A stretch of 64,000 bases of DNA from Dryocola sp051307055 (GTDB taxonomy: Bacteria > Pseudomonadota > Gammaproteobacteria > Enterobacterales > Enterobacteriaceae): assembly GCF_051307055.1 (NCBI RefSeq), contig NZ_CP149994.1, positions 2,914,001-2,978,000 of the forward strand. The letters run 5' to 3'. Every line of letters begins with the position of its first letter. Position 1 is the first letter of the stretch. The position numbers and the translations under genes are program-made. The notes beneath the pieces are model-generated. The model was not told where the DNA came from. It ran no database searches and saw nothing but the letters and a program-made list of their open reading frames with translations. Positions 52,680 to 62,067 of this stretch are shown in pieces.

Positions 52680-52698
52680 TACGGATGAGGGGTCAATA

Positions 52699-54045
52699 TC
52701 ACCAGCGCGTTTTTAACAGGTTCGGCTGAATGCCGTTAATGGCACGCGTATTACCGAAGTCCTGTCTGGCAATGCCTGCTTCGAATTCGTCGCGGAAATA
52801 TTTAATCGCACTCTGCAATGGCTCAACCGCACCCGGCGCATGCGCACAGAAGGTTTTACCCGGTCCCAGGAAACGACACAGCTGCTCAAGCGTCTCGATA
52901 TCTCCAGGCTGGCCTTCGCCACGCTCCAGGGCGCGCAGAATTTTTACGCTCCACGGCAGGCCGTCACGGCAAGGCGTACACCAGCCGCAGGATTCACGGG
53001 CAAAGAACTCTTCCAGGTTACGCACCAGCGGCACCATGCCGATCTCATGGTCGACGGCCATCGCCAGCGCGGTACCCAGACGGCTGCCCGCTTTACCGAT
53101 GCTTTCGAACTCCATCGGTAAGTCGAGATGGGATTCGGTCAGGAAGTCTGTCCCTGCCCCACCCGGCTGCCAGGCTTTGAATTTCAGGCCGTCGCGCATG
53201 CCGCCTGCGTAATCTTCAAGGATTTCACGTGCGGTGGTGCCGAAAGGCAGTTCCCAGACGCCCGGGTTTTTCACGCGGCCGGAGAAGCCCATCAGCTTGG
53301 TGCCGGCGTCTTTGCTTATGCCGCCGCCGATGCCCTGGTACCACTCCACGCCGTCGGCCAGAATGGCCGGAACGTTACATAAAGTTTCGACGTTGTTAAC
53401 GCAGGTTGGTTTGCCCCAGACGCCGCTTGATGCGGGGAAAGGCGGTTTTGAGCGAGGGTTGGCGCGACGGCCTTCCAGGGAGTTAATCAGCGCGGTTTCT
53501 TCACCGCAGATATAACGCCCGGCGCCGGTGTGCACGATCAGCTCAAAATCAAAACCAGAACCGAGGATGTTTTTGCCCAGCAGGCCCGCTTCGGTGGCTT
53601 CGGCAATCGCACGACGTAAATTCACCGCCGCTTCGATGTACTCGCCGCGCAGGAAAATATACCCGCGATACGCTTTCAGCGCGAAGGCGGAAATGAGCAT
53701 GCCTTCCACCAGCAGGTGCGGCAGCTGCTCCATCAGCAGGCGGTCTTTATAGGTGCCCGGCTCCATTTCATCGGCGTTACACAGCAGGTAACGGATGTTC
53801 ATGGATTCGTCTTTCGGCATCAGGCTCCACTTCAGACCCGTGGAGAAGCCAGCGCCGCCGCGGCCCTTAAGGCCTGCGTCTTTTACGGCGTTAACGATGT
53901 CGTCCGGCGCCATACCGCTCAGGGCTTTACGCGCGCCTTCATAACCGTTTTTGCTGCGATATTCATCCAGCCAGACCGGCTGTTTGTCATCGCGCAAACG
54001 CCAGGTCAGCGGATGGGTCTCGGCAGTACGAATAATCGTCTTCAT
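52699..54045 (-). CDS. nuoF: NADH-quinone oxidoreductase subunit F
   Basis: NADH- and FMN-binding subunit, 448 residues (E. coli 445). FMN/NADH site GRGGAGFSTGLKWS and GAYICGEE-type ELIVHTGAGRYICGEETAL; cluster N3 ligands in ESCGWCTPCRDG plus a distal Cys (GKTFCAHA). Compared with E. coli there is a short glycine-rich insertion, WYQGIGGGISKD. ATGA overlap with nuoE. Confidence 0.97.
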   Translation of the reverse strand: MKTIIRTAETHPLTWRLRDDKQPVWLDEYRSKNGYEGARKALSGMAPDDIVNAVKDAGLKGRGGAGFSTGLKWSLMPKDESMNIRYLLCNADEMEPGTYKDRLLMEQLPHLLVEGMLISAFALKAYRGYIFLRGEYIEAAVNLRRAIAEATEAGLLGKNILGSGFDFELIVHTGAGRYICGEETALINSLEGRRANPRSKPPFPASSGVWGKPTCVNNVETLCNVPAILADGVEWYQGIGGGISKDAGTKLMGFSGRVKNPGVWELPFGTTAREILEDYAGGMRDGLKFKAWQPGGAGTDFLTESHLDLPMEFESIGKAGSRLGTALAMAVDHEIGMVPLVRNLEEFFARESCGWCTPCRDGLPWSVKILRALERGEGQPGDIETLEQLCRFLGPGKTFCAHAPGAVEPLQSAIKYFRDEFEAGIARQDFGNTRAINGIQPNLLKTRW

Positions 54046-54542
54046 TTATACTGCTCCAGCAGATCGGGGATCGCTTCCGGCGTCAGATAGCTGTGAGTAT
54101 CCTCATCAATCATCATCGTCGGCCCCTTGTCGCAGTTGCCCAGACAGCAGGTCGGCAGCAGGGTAAAGCGACCATCAAACGTGGTTTGACCCGGCTTGAT
54201 GTTCAGTTTTGCTTCGATAGCGGACTGAATCCCCTGGTAGCCCGTAATGTGGCAGACCACGCTGTCGCAGTAGCGAATAACGTGGCGGCCTACCGGCTGG
54301 CGGAAAATCTGGCTATAGAAGGTGGCTACGCCTTCTACGTCGCTGGCAGGAATGCCCAGCACCTCAGCGATGGCGTAAATGGCGCCGTCCGGCACCCAGC
54401 CGCGCTGCTTCTGAACGATCTTCAGCGCTTCGATGGACGCGGCGCGAGCATCTTCGTAATGGTGTTTTTCGTGCTCAATCGCTTCACGCTCAGCTTGAGT
54501 CAGCTCAAAGGCTTCAGCCTGGGGTTGTAGGTTATCGTGCAT
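54042..54542 (-). CDS. nuoE: NADH-quinone oxidoreductase subunit E
   Basis: 166-residue thioredoxin-like subunit holding [2Fe-2S] cluster N1a; cysteines in YCDSVVCHITG and LPTCCLGNCDKGP. Part of the NADH dehydrogenase module with NuoF and NuoG. Two bases after nuoCD. Confidence 0.97.
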   Translation of the reverse strand: MHDNLQPQAEAFELTQAEREAIEHEKHHYEDARAASIEALKIVQKQRGWVPDGAIYAIAEVLGIPASDVEGVATFYSQIFRQPVGRHVIRYCDSVVCHITGYQGIQSAIEAKLNIKPGQTTFDGRFTLLPTCCLGNCDKGPTMMIDEDTHSYLTPEAIPDLLEQYK

Positions 54543-54544
54543 AG

Positions 54545-56344
54545 TTAGCGATCCACATCAGACATTACAAAATCGATACTACCCAGATAGACAATCAGGT
54601 CAGAAACCAGGCTGCCGCGGATAGCCGCCGGGATTTGCTGCAGGTGCGCAAAGCTCGGGGTACGAATGCGGGTACGGTAGCTCATGGTGCTGCCGTCGCT
54701 GGTCAGGTAGTAACTGTTAATCCCCTTGGTTGCCTCAATCATCTGGAAGGATTCGTTGGCCGGCATCACCGGGCCCCAGGAAACCTGCAGGAAGTGAGTA
54801 ATCAGGGTTTCGATATGCTGCAGCGTGCGCTCTTTCGGCGGCGGCGTGGTCAGTGGGTGATCCGCTTTGAACGGGCCGGCCGGCATATTTTTCAGGCACT
54901 GGTCAAGAATACGCAGGCTCTGGCGCAGCTCTTCTACTTTCAGCATCACGCGGGTATAGCAGTCGCTCACGCCACCGCCGACCGGGATTTCGAAGTCGAA
55001 GTTTTCATAGCCAGAATAAGGGCGCGCTTTACGGATATCGAAGTCGATACCGGTTGCGCGCAGGCCAGCACCGGTGGTGCCCCACTCCAGCGCTTCTTTC
55101 TTACCGTAAGCCGCAACGCCCTGAGAACGACCTTTCAGGATGGTGTTACGCAGGGCAGCTTTCTCGTAGGAGTCCAGACGTTTTGGCATCCACTCGAGGA
55201 ACTCTTTCAGCAGGCGTTCCCAGCCGTTCGGCAGGTCGTGCGCCACGCCGCCGATACGGAACCAGGCCGGGTGCATACGGAAGCCGGTAATAGCCTCCAC
55301 CAGATCGTAGATTTTCTGACGATCGGTAAACGCGAAGAACACCGGCGTCATCGCACCAACGTCCTGAATGAACGTGGAGATGTACAGCAGGTGGCTGTTG
55401 ACACGGAACAGCTCAGAAAGCATGACGCGAATCACGTCCACGCGCTCAGGAACCTTGATGCCCGCCAGTTTTTCAACCGCCAGCACGTACGGCATTTCGT
55501 TCACGCAGCCGCCGAGATACTCGATACGGTCGGTGTACGGAATATAGCTGTGCCAGGACTGACGCTCGCCCATTTTCTCAGCGCCACGGTGGTGATAACC
55601 GATATCCGGCACGCAGTCGACAATCTCTTCGCCGTCAAGCTGCAGGATAATACGGAAAGCGCCGTGCGCAGACGGGTGGTTTGGCCCGAGGTTCAGGAAC
55701 ATGAAATCTTCATGCTCGCTGCTGCGCTTCATACCCCAGTCTTCTGGTTTGAAGGTCAGCGCTTCCATCTCTAAATCTTCTTTCTGTTTGGTTAACTCAA
55801 ACGGATCGAATTCGGTGGCGCGCGCCGGGTAGTCTTTACGCAGCGGGTGGCCTTCCCACGTTGGCGGCATCATGATGCGCGTCAGGTGCGGGTGGCCGTT
55901 AAAGGTGATGCCAAACATTTCCCAGGTTTCACGTTCATACCAGTTGGCGTTCGGGAAAAGTTTGGTGAACGTCGGCACGTTCAGATCGTTTTCAGATAAT
56001 GCCACCTTGAGCATGATATCGCGATTGCGTTCAATGGAAATCAGGTGGTAGAAAACGGAAAAATCCGCGGCCGGTAAACCGTCGCGGTGAGTACGAAGAC
56101 GCTCGTCCATGCCATGCAGGTCAAACAGCATGACGTAAGGTTTGGGCAGTCTTTTTAAGAAATCGCCCACTTCCAGCAGCTGTTCACGCTTGACCCACAC
56201 CACCGGGACCCCGGTGCGGGTAGGCTGAACGGTGAAGGCATCCGGCCCAAAACGGTTACGCAGTTCACCTATCACCGGATCATCTAAATGGTCACGGGTT
56301 TGCCAGCTTTGCTGGGTGGCATCTTGCGCGGTTAAATCGGTCAT
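54545..56344 (-). CDS. nuoC: NADH-quinone oxidoreductase fused subunit C/D
   Basis: Fusion of the 30-kDa (residues about 1-190) and 49-kDa (about 200-599) subunits, as in E. coli. NuoC motif PNANWYERETWEMFGITFNGHP; NuoD quinone-site residues in NLGPNHPSAHGAFR and the C-terminal GSIDFVMSDVDR. Three possible starts lie in frame; the ATG at 56344 is chosen because GGTGAG is correctly spaced and the protein then begins MTDLTAQ; an ATG four codons upstream corresponds to the longer E. coli annotation. Confidence 0.95.
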   Translation of the reverse strand: MTDLTAQDATQQSWQTRDHLDDPVIGELRNRFGPDAFTVQPTRTGVPVVWVKREQLLEVGDFLKRLPKPYVMLFDLHGMDERLRTHRDGLPAADFSVFYHLISIERNRDIMLKVALSENDLNVPTFTKLFPNANWYERETWEMFGITFNGHPHLTRIMMPPTWEGHPLRKDYPARATEFDPFELTKQKEDLEMEALTFKPEDWGMKRSSEHEDFMFLNLGPNHPSAHGAFRIILQLDGEEIVDCVPDIGYHHRGAEKMGERQSWHSYIPYTDRIEYLGGCVNEMPYVLAVEKLAGIKVPERVDVIRVMLSELFRVNSHLLYISTFIQDVGAMTPVFFAFTDRQKIYDLVEAITGFRMHPAWFRIGGVAHDLPNGWERLLKEFLEWMPKRLDSYEKAALRNTILKGRSQGVAAYGKKEALEWGTTGAGLRATGIDFDIRKARPYSGYENFDFEIPVGGGVSDCYTRVMLKVEELRQSLRILDQCLKNMPAGPFKADHPLTTPPPKERTLQHIETLITHFLQVSWGPVMPANESFQMIEATKGINSYYLTSDGSTMSYRTRIRTPSFAHLQQIPAAIRGSLVSDLIVYLGSIDFVMSDVDR

Positions 56345-56443
56345 ATTTCTCACCATTGCAAATGGTTCTGTGGTGACTGTCGGCCAGTGCTTCGCGCTAA
56401 TATTATTAATATGCGAAGCCAATTCTCTGACTACAGGCGCAAA

Positions 56444-57121
56444 TTAAATCTCGTCTGGTGTCCGCAGGTTGGTCACCGCAATTCGTTCGCCGCGCTTACG
56501 CTCGCGCTCTGATTGCATGTTGGCGCGGTAAACGCCCTGATCGCCAACCACCCACGACAGCGGGCGACGCTCTTTCCCAATTGACTCCTGCAGCAGCATC
56601 AGCGCCTGCATGTAGGCTTCAGGACGCGGCGGGCAGCCCGGGATGTAAACATCAACCGGCAGGAATTTATCCACGCCCTGCACCACGGAGTAGATGTCGT
56701 ACATGCCGCCAGAGTTTGCGCATGCGCCCATGGAGATAACCCATTTCGGCTCGAGCATCTGATCGTAAAGACGCTGAATAACCGGTGCCATTTTGGTAAA
56801 GCAGGTGCCGGCTATCACCATCAGGTCAGCCTGACGAGGGGACGCGCGCAGAACTTCTGCGCCAAAACGTGCCACGTCATGCACGGCGGTAAACGAGGTC
56901 ACCATCTCAACGTAGCAGCAAGAAAGGCCAAAGTTGTAAGGCCAGATTGAGTTTTTACGCCCCCAGTTAACCATATCGTGCAGGGCATGCTCGAGCTTGC
57001 CCACATAGACGCTACGGTTAATTTCTTGTTCAAGAGGATCGGTTACGATTTCCTGTTTTTGCAGGGGATAACGGTCATTCTCACCGTTGTTGGGGTCTAT
57101 GCGGGTGAGCGTATAGTCCAT
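56444..57121 (-). CDS. nuoB: NADH-quinone oxidoreductase subunit B
   Basis: 225 residues; carries the terminal cluster N2 next to the quinone site, ligated by the tandem cysteines of GLSCCYVEM, GTCFTKMAP and PGCPPRPEA. Fifteen bases after nuoA. Confidence 0.97.
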   Translation of the reverse strand: MDYTLTRIDPNNGENDRYPLQKQEIVTDPLEQEINRSVYVGKLEHALHDMVNWGRKNSIWPYNFGLSCCYVEMVTSFTAVHDVARFGAEVLRASPRQADLMVIAGTCFTKMAPVIQRLYDQMLEPKWVISMGACANSGGMYDIYSVVQGVDKFLPVDVYIPGCPPRPEAYMQALMLLQESIGKERRPLSWVVGDQGVYRANMQSERERKRGERIAVTNLRTPDEI

Positions 57122-57136
57122 CTTATTGCCTCGCTG

Positions 57137-57583
57137 TTAGCGCGTATGACGTTGAGTTCTACTGTCGGTTTCCGGGTTGATTTTCTCACGACGCGAACGC
57201 GCAGGAGTCCAATCGAGCGCGCCAATACGCGCCAAATACACCAGGCCAGCCAGTAGCACTAAAATGAAAATTGCGGCTTCCACGAAACCAATCCAGCCAC
57301 TTTCCCGGATAGAAGTAGACCAGGCATAGAGATACAGGGCTTCCACGTCGAAGATAACGAAGAACATGGCCACCAGGTAAAACTTAGCGGAAAGGCGTAA
57401 ACGCGCGGAACCAACGGAGTCGATACCCGACTCGAAGGGGGTGTTCTTATGCCGGCCCCTGGCTCTCCCGCCAAGGAACCATGCCCCGAGCAGCATTACG
57501 CAGCACAGGCCAGTGGCGACAATAAGAAAGACAGCGAACGCCCAGTGATGAGCGATAACTTCAGTGGATGTTGACATACTCAT
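57137..57583 (-). CDS. nuoA: NADH-quinone oxidoreductase subunit A
   Basis: 148 residues, three membrane helices and the conserved cytosolic loop KNTPFESGIDSVGSARLRLSAKFYLVAMFFVIFDVEALYL that contacts the quinone site. First gene of nuoABCDEFGHIJKLMN. MSMSTSTEVIAHHW matches E. coli; a second ATG two codons in is possible. Confidence 0.96.
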   Translation of the reverse strand: MSMSTSTEVIAHHWAFAVFLIVATGLCCVMLLGAWFLGGRARGRHKNTPFESGIDSVGSARLRLSAKFYLVAMFFVIFDVEALYLYAWSTSIRESGWIGFVEAAIFILVLLAGLVYLARIGALDWTPARSRREKINPETDSRTQRHTR

Positions 57584-58131
57584 TGCTTACTCATCAAAAG
57601 TGGCGCCAAAATCTCTACTCTTGTTGGCAGATGAACACCACATCGATTCATGGGGAGGAACAATTAACCTTACAATAACTGCCGGAAGCAAAAATTTTAC
57701 CGGCGAATTGATGGGGTTTTTTACTCCTTTCTATAACCTTTTGTCAACTTTAACAAAAGTATCCACACATTAGTTTACATCCACGTCATTTCATTAACAT
57801 TTAATGCGTTAAAACTCGCTGACGCAGAGTTATTAACCCGATTTAAAGGATGGTGAATCGTGTCCGTTGTGCGGAAAATTTTAAACAGCCCGTCTATTTT
57901 GGCAGGAAATCTCAACTATTCCTCCCCCTCATAGGGAGTATTTTCTTGATCTGAGACACGCTTTTGTTAATCCATCGCAAAAACAGGCAACAATGTCCTG
58001 CGTTTTTTAACATACTTTTGCCCCTCCGGGCAGCGTTTGCGGGGAAAAAGCCAGGCGGCACGCTGCTGCGTAATCTTTTGTTTGTGAATTATTTTTCTTG
58101 CGCTCAAAGGCACGAAAAGCTTAAGCGCGTG
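57584..58131. other. Upstream control region of the nuo operon
   Basis: About 550 bases without a gene, consistent with the long leader of E. coli nuo. It contains a TTAAC/TTAAT-rich stretch (57790-57835, for example CATTAACATTTAATGCGTTA) resembling ArcA-binding repeats; nuo is repressed by ArcA in E. coli. The small open frames here have no ribosome sites or recognisable content. Confidence 0.5.
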
Positions 58132-58177
58132 AAAAACAGGCCGCTGGAGCAAATAATCTCTTCAGCGGCCTGTTTTT
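58132..58177 (-). terminator. Terminator of lrhA
   Basis: AGGCCGCTG/CAGCGGCCT arms with a loop of about 20 bases and T runs on both strands, 35 bases past the lrhA stop; it may also stop plus-strand read-through. Confidence 0.8.
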
Positions 58178-58212
58178 ACAGTTAACATTTTGTTACTAAC
58201 GAAGCGGATAAA

Positions 58213-59148
58213 TTACTCCATCCGCCCCTCAACCAGGGAAGGATCGTCCCCTTCATCGGAGGCGATGGCGTAGCTATAAGGGCTGGGTTGAGTTTCCATA
58301 GCGTTGAAAATCGCCTGCGCCAGCTCGTTATTGGTCTGCGGATTACGGCATAGCAGGTAGCGCGTATCCGGCATAACGGGCAGGCCGTCGGCCGAGCCGA
58401 GCACCCGCAGTTCAGGGCTCATCATCTCGACAGGCCTGGCGGTGATCCCAAGTCCTGCTTTCACCGCCGCCCTGACCGCTGCAAGCGTTGAGGCGACATA
58501 AGAGATGCGCCACTGGATGCGCTCCGCATTGAGATGCTCAATCATTATGTCGCGATACGGGCTCGGATCGTCGAGCATAACCAGCGGTACCGCCTCGCCC
58601 TTCTGAAAAACGTAATCTGCCGCGCAGTACCAGAGCGTCGGCGACGTGCGCAGGACTATCGAGTCAAAATGGGCGGGCTTCGAGGTTGTCACCACCAGGT
58701 CAACTTCCTGCTGGGTGAGCATTTCAAGCATGAAAGGATTACGTTTGACCCGCACATCCAGCGCCAGTTTAGGGTAAACCGAGCTGATCCTGTTAAGCAG
58801 GAAGGGAAGAATGGTATCCGCGGTTTCATCAGAAGCCCCGATGGTCAGCACGCCCTGTAAGTTGCTGAACATAAGCGAGGTGCAGGCTTCATCATTAAAA
58901 CGCAGGATTTTTCTCGCATACCCCAATAGCTGAATACCATGTTCGGTCAACAGCTTGTTACGGCCATGGCGTGCAAAGAGCTCCTTTCCAACCAATTGCT
59001 CAAGGCGCTGCATCTGCTGGCTGACCGCAGATTGAGTACGACACACCGCTGCGGCGGCGGCCGCAAAGGTATTAAGATCGGCGACCGCGACAAAAGTTCT
59101 CAGCAGATCGAGGTCGAGATTAAGTATCGGACGATTTGCGTTAATCAT
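58213..59148 (-). CDS. lrhA: LysR-type regulator LrhA
   Basis: Represses flhDC (motility), fimbriae and rpoS translation indirectly in E. coli. 311 residues (E. coli 312): N-terminal winged HTH (LDLLRTFVAVADLNTFAAAAAAVCRTQSAVSQQMQRLE) and a C-terminal LysR substrate-binding domain. No strong ribosome site ahead of the ATG. Known in E. coli to be under RcsB control, linking it to the Rcs genes in this window. Confidence 0.95.
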   Translation of the reverse strand: MINANRPILNLDLDLLRTFVAVADLNTFAAAAAAVCRTQSAVSQQMQRLEQLVGKELFARHGRNKLLTEHGIQLLGYARKILRFNDEACTSLMFSNLQGVLTIGASDETADTILPFLLNRISSVYPKLALDVRVKRNPFMLEMLTQQEVDLVVTTSKPAHFDSIVLRTSPTLWYCAADYVFQKGEAVPLVMLDDPSPYRDIMIEHLNAERIQWRISYVASTLAAVRAAVKAGLGITARPVEMMSPELRVLGSADGLPVMPDTRYLLCRNPQTNNELAQAIFNAMETQPSPYSYAIASDEGDDPSLVEGRME

Positions 59149-59233
59149 AATTTTTTCACTAGTAGGTTGCTCTTACGAGTCTGCCTTAGTTCTATTGCTG
59201 TGATTTATCAAAGAGATAAAGCAATTCCATTTA

Positions 59234-59289
59234 CAGAACGTCTCTTAAAATCTCGTGCTCTTTTGCGAGACGCCGTTCTGATTTTTTTA
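59234..59289 (+). terminator. Plus-strand terminator upstream of lrhA, no gene assigned
   Basis: CAGAAC-GTCTC pairs with GAGAC-(GCC)-GTTCTG around a 22-base loop that itself can form TCTCG/CGAGA, followed directly by ATTTTTTTAAT. It would end a transcript running away from lrhA; it could also be part of the lrhA leader read from the other strand. Confidence 0.5.
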
Positions 59290-60087
59290 ATATTTTATTT
59301 TCTCGCCGGAGCGGATCAATTATGTGAAGCTCGCTCCGGGAGTATTACGCTGGCTAATTCAACCGATAAATGGAGAGATTGACATATCAACCGATTAAAT
59401 TGAAATTGAGCCGCTATTGTAAATCTACTTCAGGATCTGGCCTTATTTATTCTGCTCATTCCCGCTACGGAAAAGCGCCATTCATAACTCCGGGAGCTGG
59501 AGTAATCTGGTAGACAAAAATGCCAAACAACACCTTATAAAGCAGTCTATTACTTAAAGCAAAGGCATTAGAGCAACCCTATCAGGCGGTGTATCTTACC
59601 GCAAATTGCGTTGATTTATAAGAGCTATTGCGAATTATCTGCGCGCGTTCTCTTTTTTATGCTTTCCAGTAACCCTTATTCCTGACTATTGCTGATATCG
59701 TTACCTCCTATAATAAAATATGCTTAATGTTTTTCTGAGTATTTATTAATTACATCTGCGATTAAGTTTATAAACATCTTTTTAACCCATAAGCGTTACA
59801 GCCCGCTATCGCTGGCCCGAATATTCACTTTTGCTTATCCGTATTTCAATATTATGCTTCTGGCTAACAGAATCAGCCACTTCGCAACTGGCCATTGCTC
59901 AGGATATAAAATCGCAACCAAAGCAGACAACCAGATTATTATATTATCATTGAGTTTTATGACAACATTAATAACCAAAAGATAAAATCAAAAGGCCTTT
60001 TTGTTTTACATCCTGCTGCAGATAAATTGCGCTCATGCGCTTCGTTTGGGTTCAAATCTGCCTCGGCCAGGAGTACATTGGTGCCTG

Positions 60088-60111
60088 GTTGCTTCCACGG
60101 CAGGAAGCAAC
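60088..60111 (+). repeat. Hairpin in the alaA leader
   Basis: Perfect nine-base stem GTTGCTTCC/GGAAGCAAC with a six-base loop, 24 bases before the alaA ATG, leaving only AAGGTCG as ribosome site between. No T run. Confidence 0.6.
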
Positions 60112-60135
60112 GCTAACATTTAAGGTCGAAGCTCC

Positions 60136-61350
60136 ATGTCCCCTATCGAAAAATCCAGCAAATTAGATAACGTTTGTTATGACATCCGCGGTCCGGTTCT
60201 CAAAGAGGCGAAACGCCTGGAAGAAGAAGGCAATAAAGTGCTTAAGCTGAATATCGGCAACCCTGCCCCGTTCGGTTTTGAGGCCCCGGATGAAATCCTT
60301 GTCGATGTGATCCGCAACCTTCCAGGCGCGCAGGGATATTGCGACTCGAAAGGGCTGTACTCCGCACGCAAGGCCATCATGCAGCATTATCAGGCGCGGG
60401 GCATGCGGGATGTGACCGTTGAAGATATCTATATCGGTAACGGCGTTTCTGAGCTGATTGTCCAGTCGATGCAGGCGCTGCTCAACAGCGGCGATGAAAT
60501 GCTGGTTCCGGCGCCGGATTACCCGTTATGGACAGCCGCCGTGTCGCTCTCCGGCGGTAAGGCGGTACATTATCTTTGTGATGAATCCGCCGACTGGTTC
60601 CCGGATCTTGATGATATCCGCGCCAAAATCACGCCGCGTACCCGCGGCATCGTGATTATCAACCCCAACAACCCAACCGGGGCGGTCTATTCCAAAGAAT
60701 TACTGATGGAAATCGTTGAGCTGGCCCGTCAGCACAACCTGATCATCTTTGCCGATGAGATTTACGACAAAATCCTCTACGACGAAGCGCAGCATCATTC
60801 TATTGCCGCCATGGCGCCAGATTTGTTGACCATCACCTTTAACGGCCTGTCCAAAACTTACCGCGTTGCCGGTTTCCGCCAGGGCTGGATGGTGCTCAAC
60901 GGGCCGAAGAAGCATGCCAAAGGCTATATCGAAGGGCTGGAAATGCTGGCGTCAATGCGCCTGTGCGCCAACGTTCCGGCGCAGCACGCCATCCAGACCG
61001 CGCTGGGCGGCTACCAGAGCATCAGCGAGTTCATCGTGCCCGGCGGTCGCCTTTACGAGCAGCGTAACCGCGCATGGGAACTGATAAACGACATCCCCGG
61101 CGTCTCCTGCGTGAAGCCGCGCGGTGCGTTGTATATGTTCCCGAAAATCGACGCGAAGCGTTTTAACATCCATGACGATCAGAAAATGGTGCTCGATTTC
61201 CTGCTGCAGGAAAAAGTATTGCTGGTGCAGGGAACGGCTTTTAACTGGCCGTGGCCCGATCACGTTCGCATCGTGACGCTACCGCGCGTGGATGAGCTGG
61301 AGATGTCCATCAACAAGCTGGGCAGATTCCTGGAACATTACCGCCAGTAA
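60136..61350 (+). CDS. alaA: Alanine aminotransferase AlaA
   Basis: PLP-dependent enzyme making alanine from pyruvate and glutamate, the main such activity in E. coli. 404 residues (E. coli 405). Fold type I aminotransferase: INPNNPTGAVY, FADEIYDKILYD, Schiff-base lysine in FNGLSKTYRVAGFRQGW, and the carboxylate-binding Arg near the C-terminus (WPDHVRIVTLP). AAGG lies about 10 bases before the ATG. yfbR follows 79 bases later on the same strand. Confidence 0.96.
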   Translation: MSPIEKSSKLDNVCYDIRGPVLKEAKRLEEEGNKVLKLNIGNPAPFGFEAPDEILVDVIRNLPGAQGYCDSKGLYSARKAIMQHYQARGMRDVTVEDIYIGNGVSELIVQSMQALLNSGDEMLVPAPDYPLWTAAVSLSGGKAVHYLCDESADWFPDLDDIRAKITPRTRGIVIINPNNPTGAVYSKELLMEIVELARQHNLIIFADEIYDKILYDEAQHHSIAAMAPDLLTITFNGLSKTYRVAGFRQGWMVLNGPKKHAKGYIEGLEMLASMRLCANVPAQHAIQTALGGYQSISEFIVPGGRLYEQRNRAWELINDIPGVSCVKPRGALYMFPKIDAKRFNIHDDQKMVLDFLLQEKVLLVQGTAFNWPWPDHVRIVTLPRVDELEMSINKLGRFLEHYRQ

Positions 61351-61429
61351 ACGTTGCCGGGGGAAGAGGTTTGCATCTTCCCCTTTCTCCTCGCACAATG
61401 TTTCTCTTTGCCAGACGCCAGGTGCCCTC

Positions 61430-62029
61430 ATGAGTCAAAGCCATTTCTTCGCCCACCTTTCTCGCCTCAAGCTCATCAACCGCTGGCCGCTCATGCGCAA
61501 CGTGCGCACTGAAAACGTGTCGGAGCACAGCCTGCAGGTGGCGATGGTTGCTCATGCCCTTGCCGCTATCAAAAACCGCAAATTCAACGGCAATGTCAAT
61601 GCCGAACGCGTTGCGCTCCTGGCCCTCTATCATGACGCCAGCGAAGTGCTGACCGGCGATCTTCCAACGCCGGTTAAATATTTTAATTCGCAAATCGCGC
61701 ATGAATATAAAGCTATCGAGAAGATTGCCCAGCAGAAGTTAATCGATATGGTGCCGGAAGAGCTGCGGGATATCTGGGCGCCGCTGATTGATGAGCACCA
61801 GTACAGCGAAGAAGAAAAAGCCACGGTTAAACAGGCAGATGCGCTGTGCGCCTACCTGAAATGTCTGGAGGAGCTATCGGCCGGAAATAACGAATTCCTG
61901 CTGGCTAAAGGCCGTCTGGAAAAAACCCTTGCGGACAGGCACAGCGAAGAGATGGACTATTTTATGCAGGTGTTCGTGCCAAGCTTCCAGCTTTCGCTTG
62001 ATGAGATCAGTCAGGATTCCCCGCTGTAG
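61430..62029 (+). CDS. yfbR: 5'-Deoxynucleotidase YfbR
   Basis: HD-domain phosphohydrolase removing phosphate from deoxyribonucleoside 5'-monophosphates. 199 residues equal E. coli. Metal ligands: His in VSEHSLQVAMVAH, His-Asp in ALYHDASEVLTGDLPTPVKY, and Asp in VKQADALCAYL. An open frame extends upstream into alaA, but MSQSHFFAHLSRLKLINRWPLM is the family start. Confidence 0.95.
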   Translation: MSQSHFFAHLSRLKLINRWPLMRNVRTENVSEHSLQVAMVAHALAAIKNRKFNGNVNAERVALLALYHDASEVLTGDLPTPVKYFNSQIAHEYKAIEKIAQQKLIDMVPEELRDIWAPLIDEHQYSEEEKATVKQADALCAYLKCLEELSAGNNEFLLAKGRLEKTLADRHSEEMDYFMQVFVPSFQLSLDEISQDSPL

Positions 62030-62067
62030 GTCGGGAAAGACGTAAGCCGCCCCCCGACGCGCGTGCC

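Larger units (their letters stand above)
59149..60135. other. Long AT-rich intergenic region lrhA-alaA
   Basis: 987 bases with no credible gene; E. coli also has a gap of about 0.9 kb here. It contains a plus-strand terminator-like structure (59234-59289), a second hairpin CCGGAGCG/CGCTCCGG (59306-59339) and a hairpin just before alaA (60088-60111). The middle (59400-60060) is AT-rich and I see nothing specific in it beyond promoter-like TATAAT/TAAAAT strings. Confidence 0.6.

Noticed and set aside
42440..57583. Possible frameshift or missing subunit in the nuo operon
   Set aside because: All thirteen genes are intact at E. coli-like lengths; the C/D fusion is normal for enterobacteria.
57964..58185. 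Small open frames in the nuo upstream region
   Set aside because: No start signals, and they run into the lrhA terminator hairpin.
62030..62058. GTCGGG/CCCGAC pair between yfbR and yfbS as a terminator
   Set aside because: Short arms, long loop and no T run on either strand.
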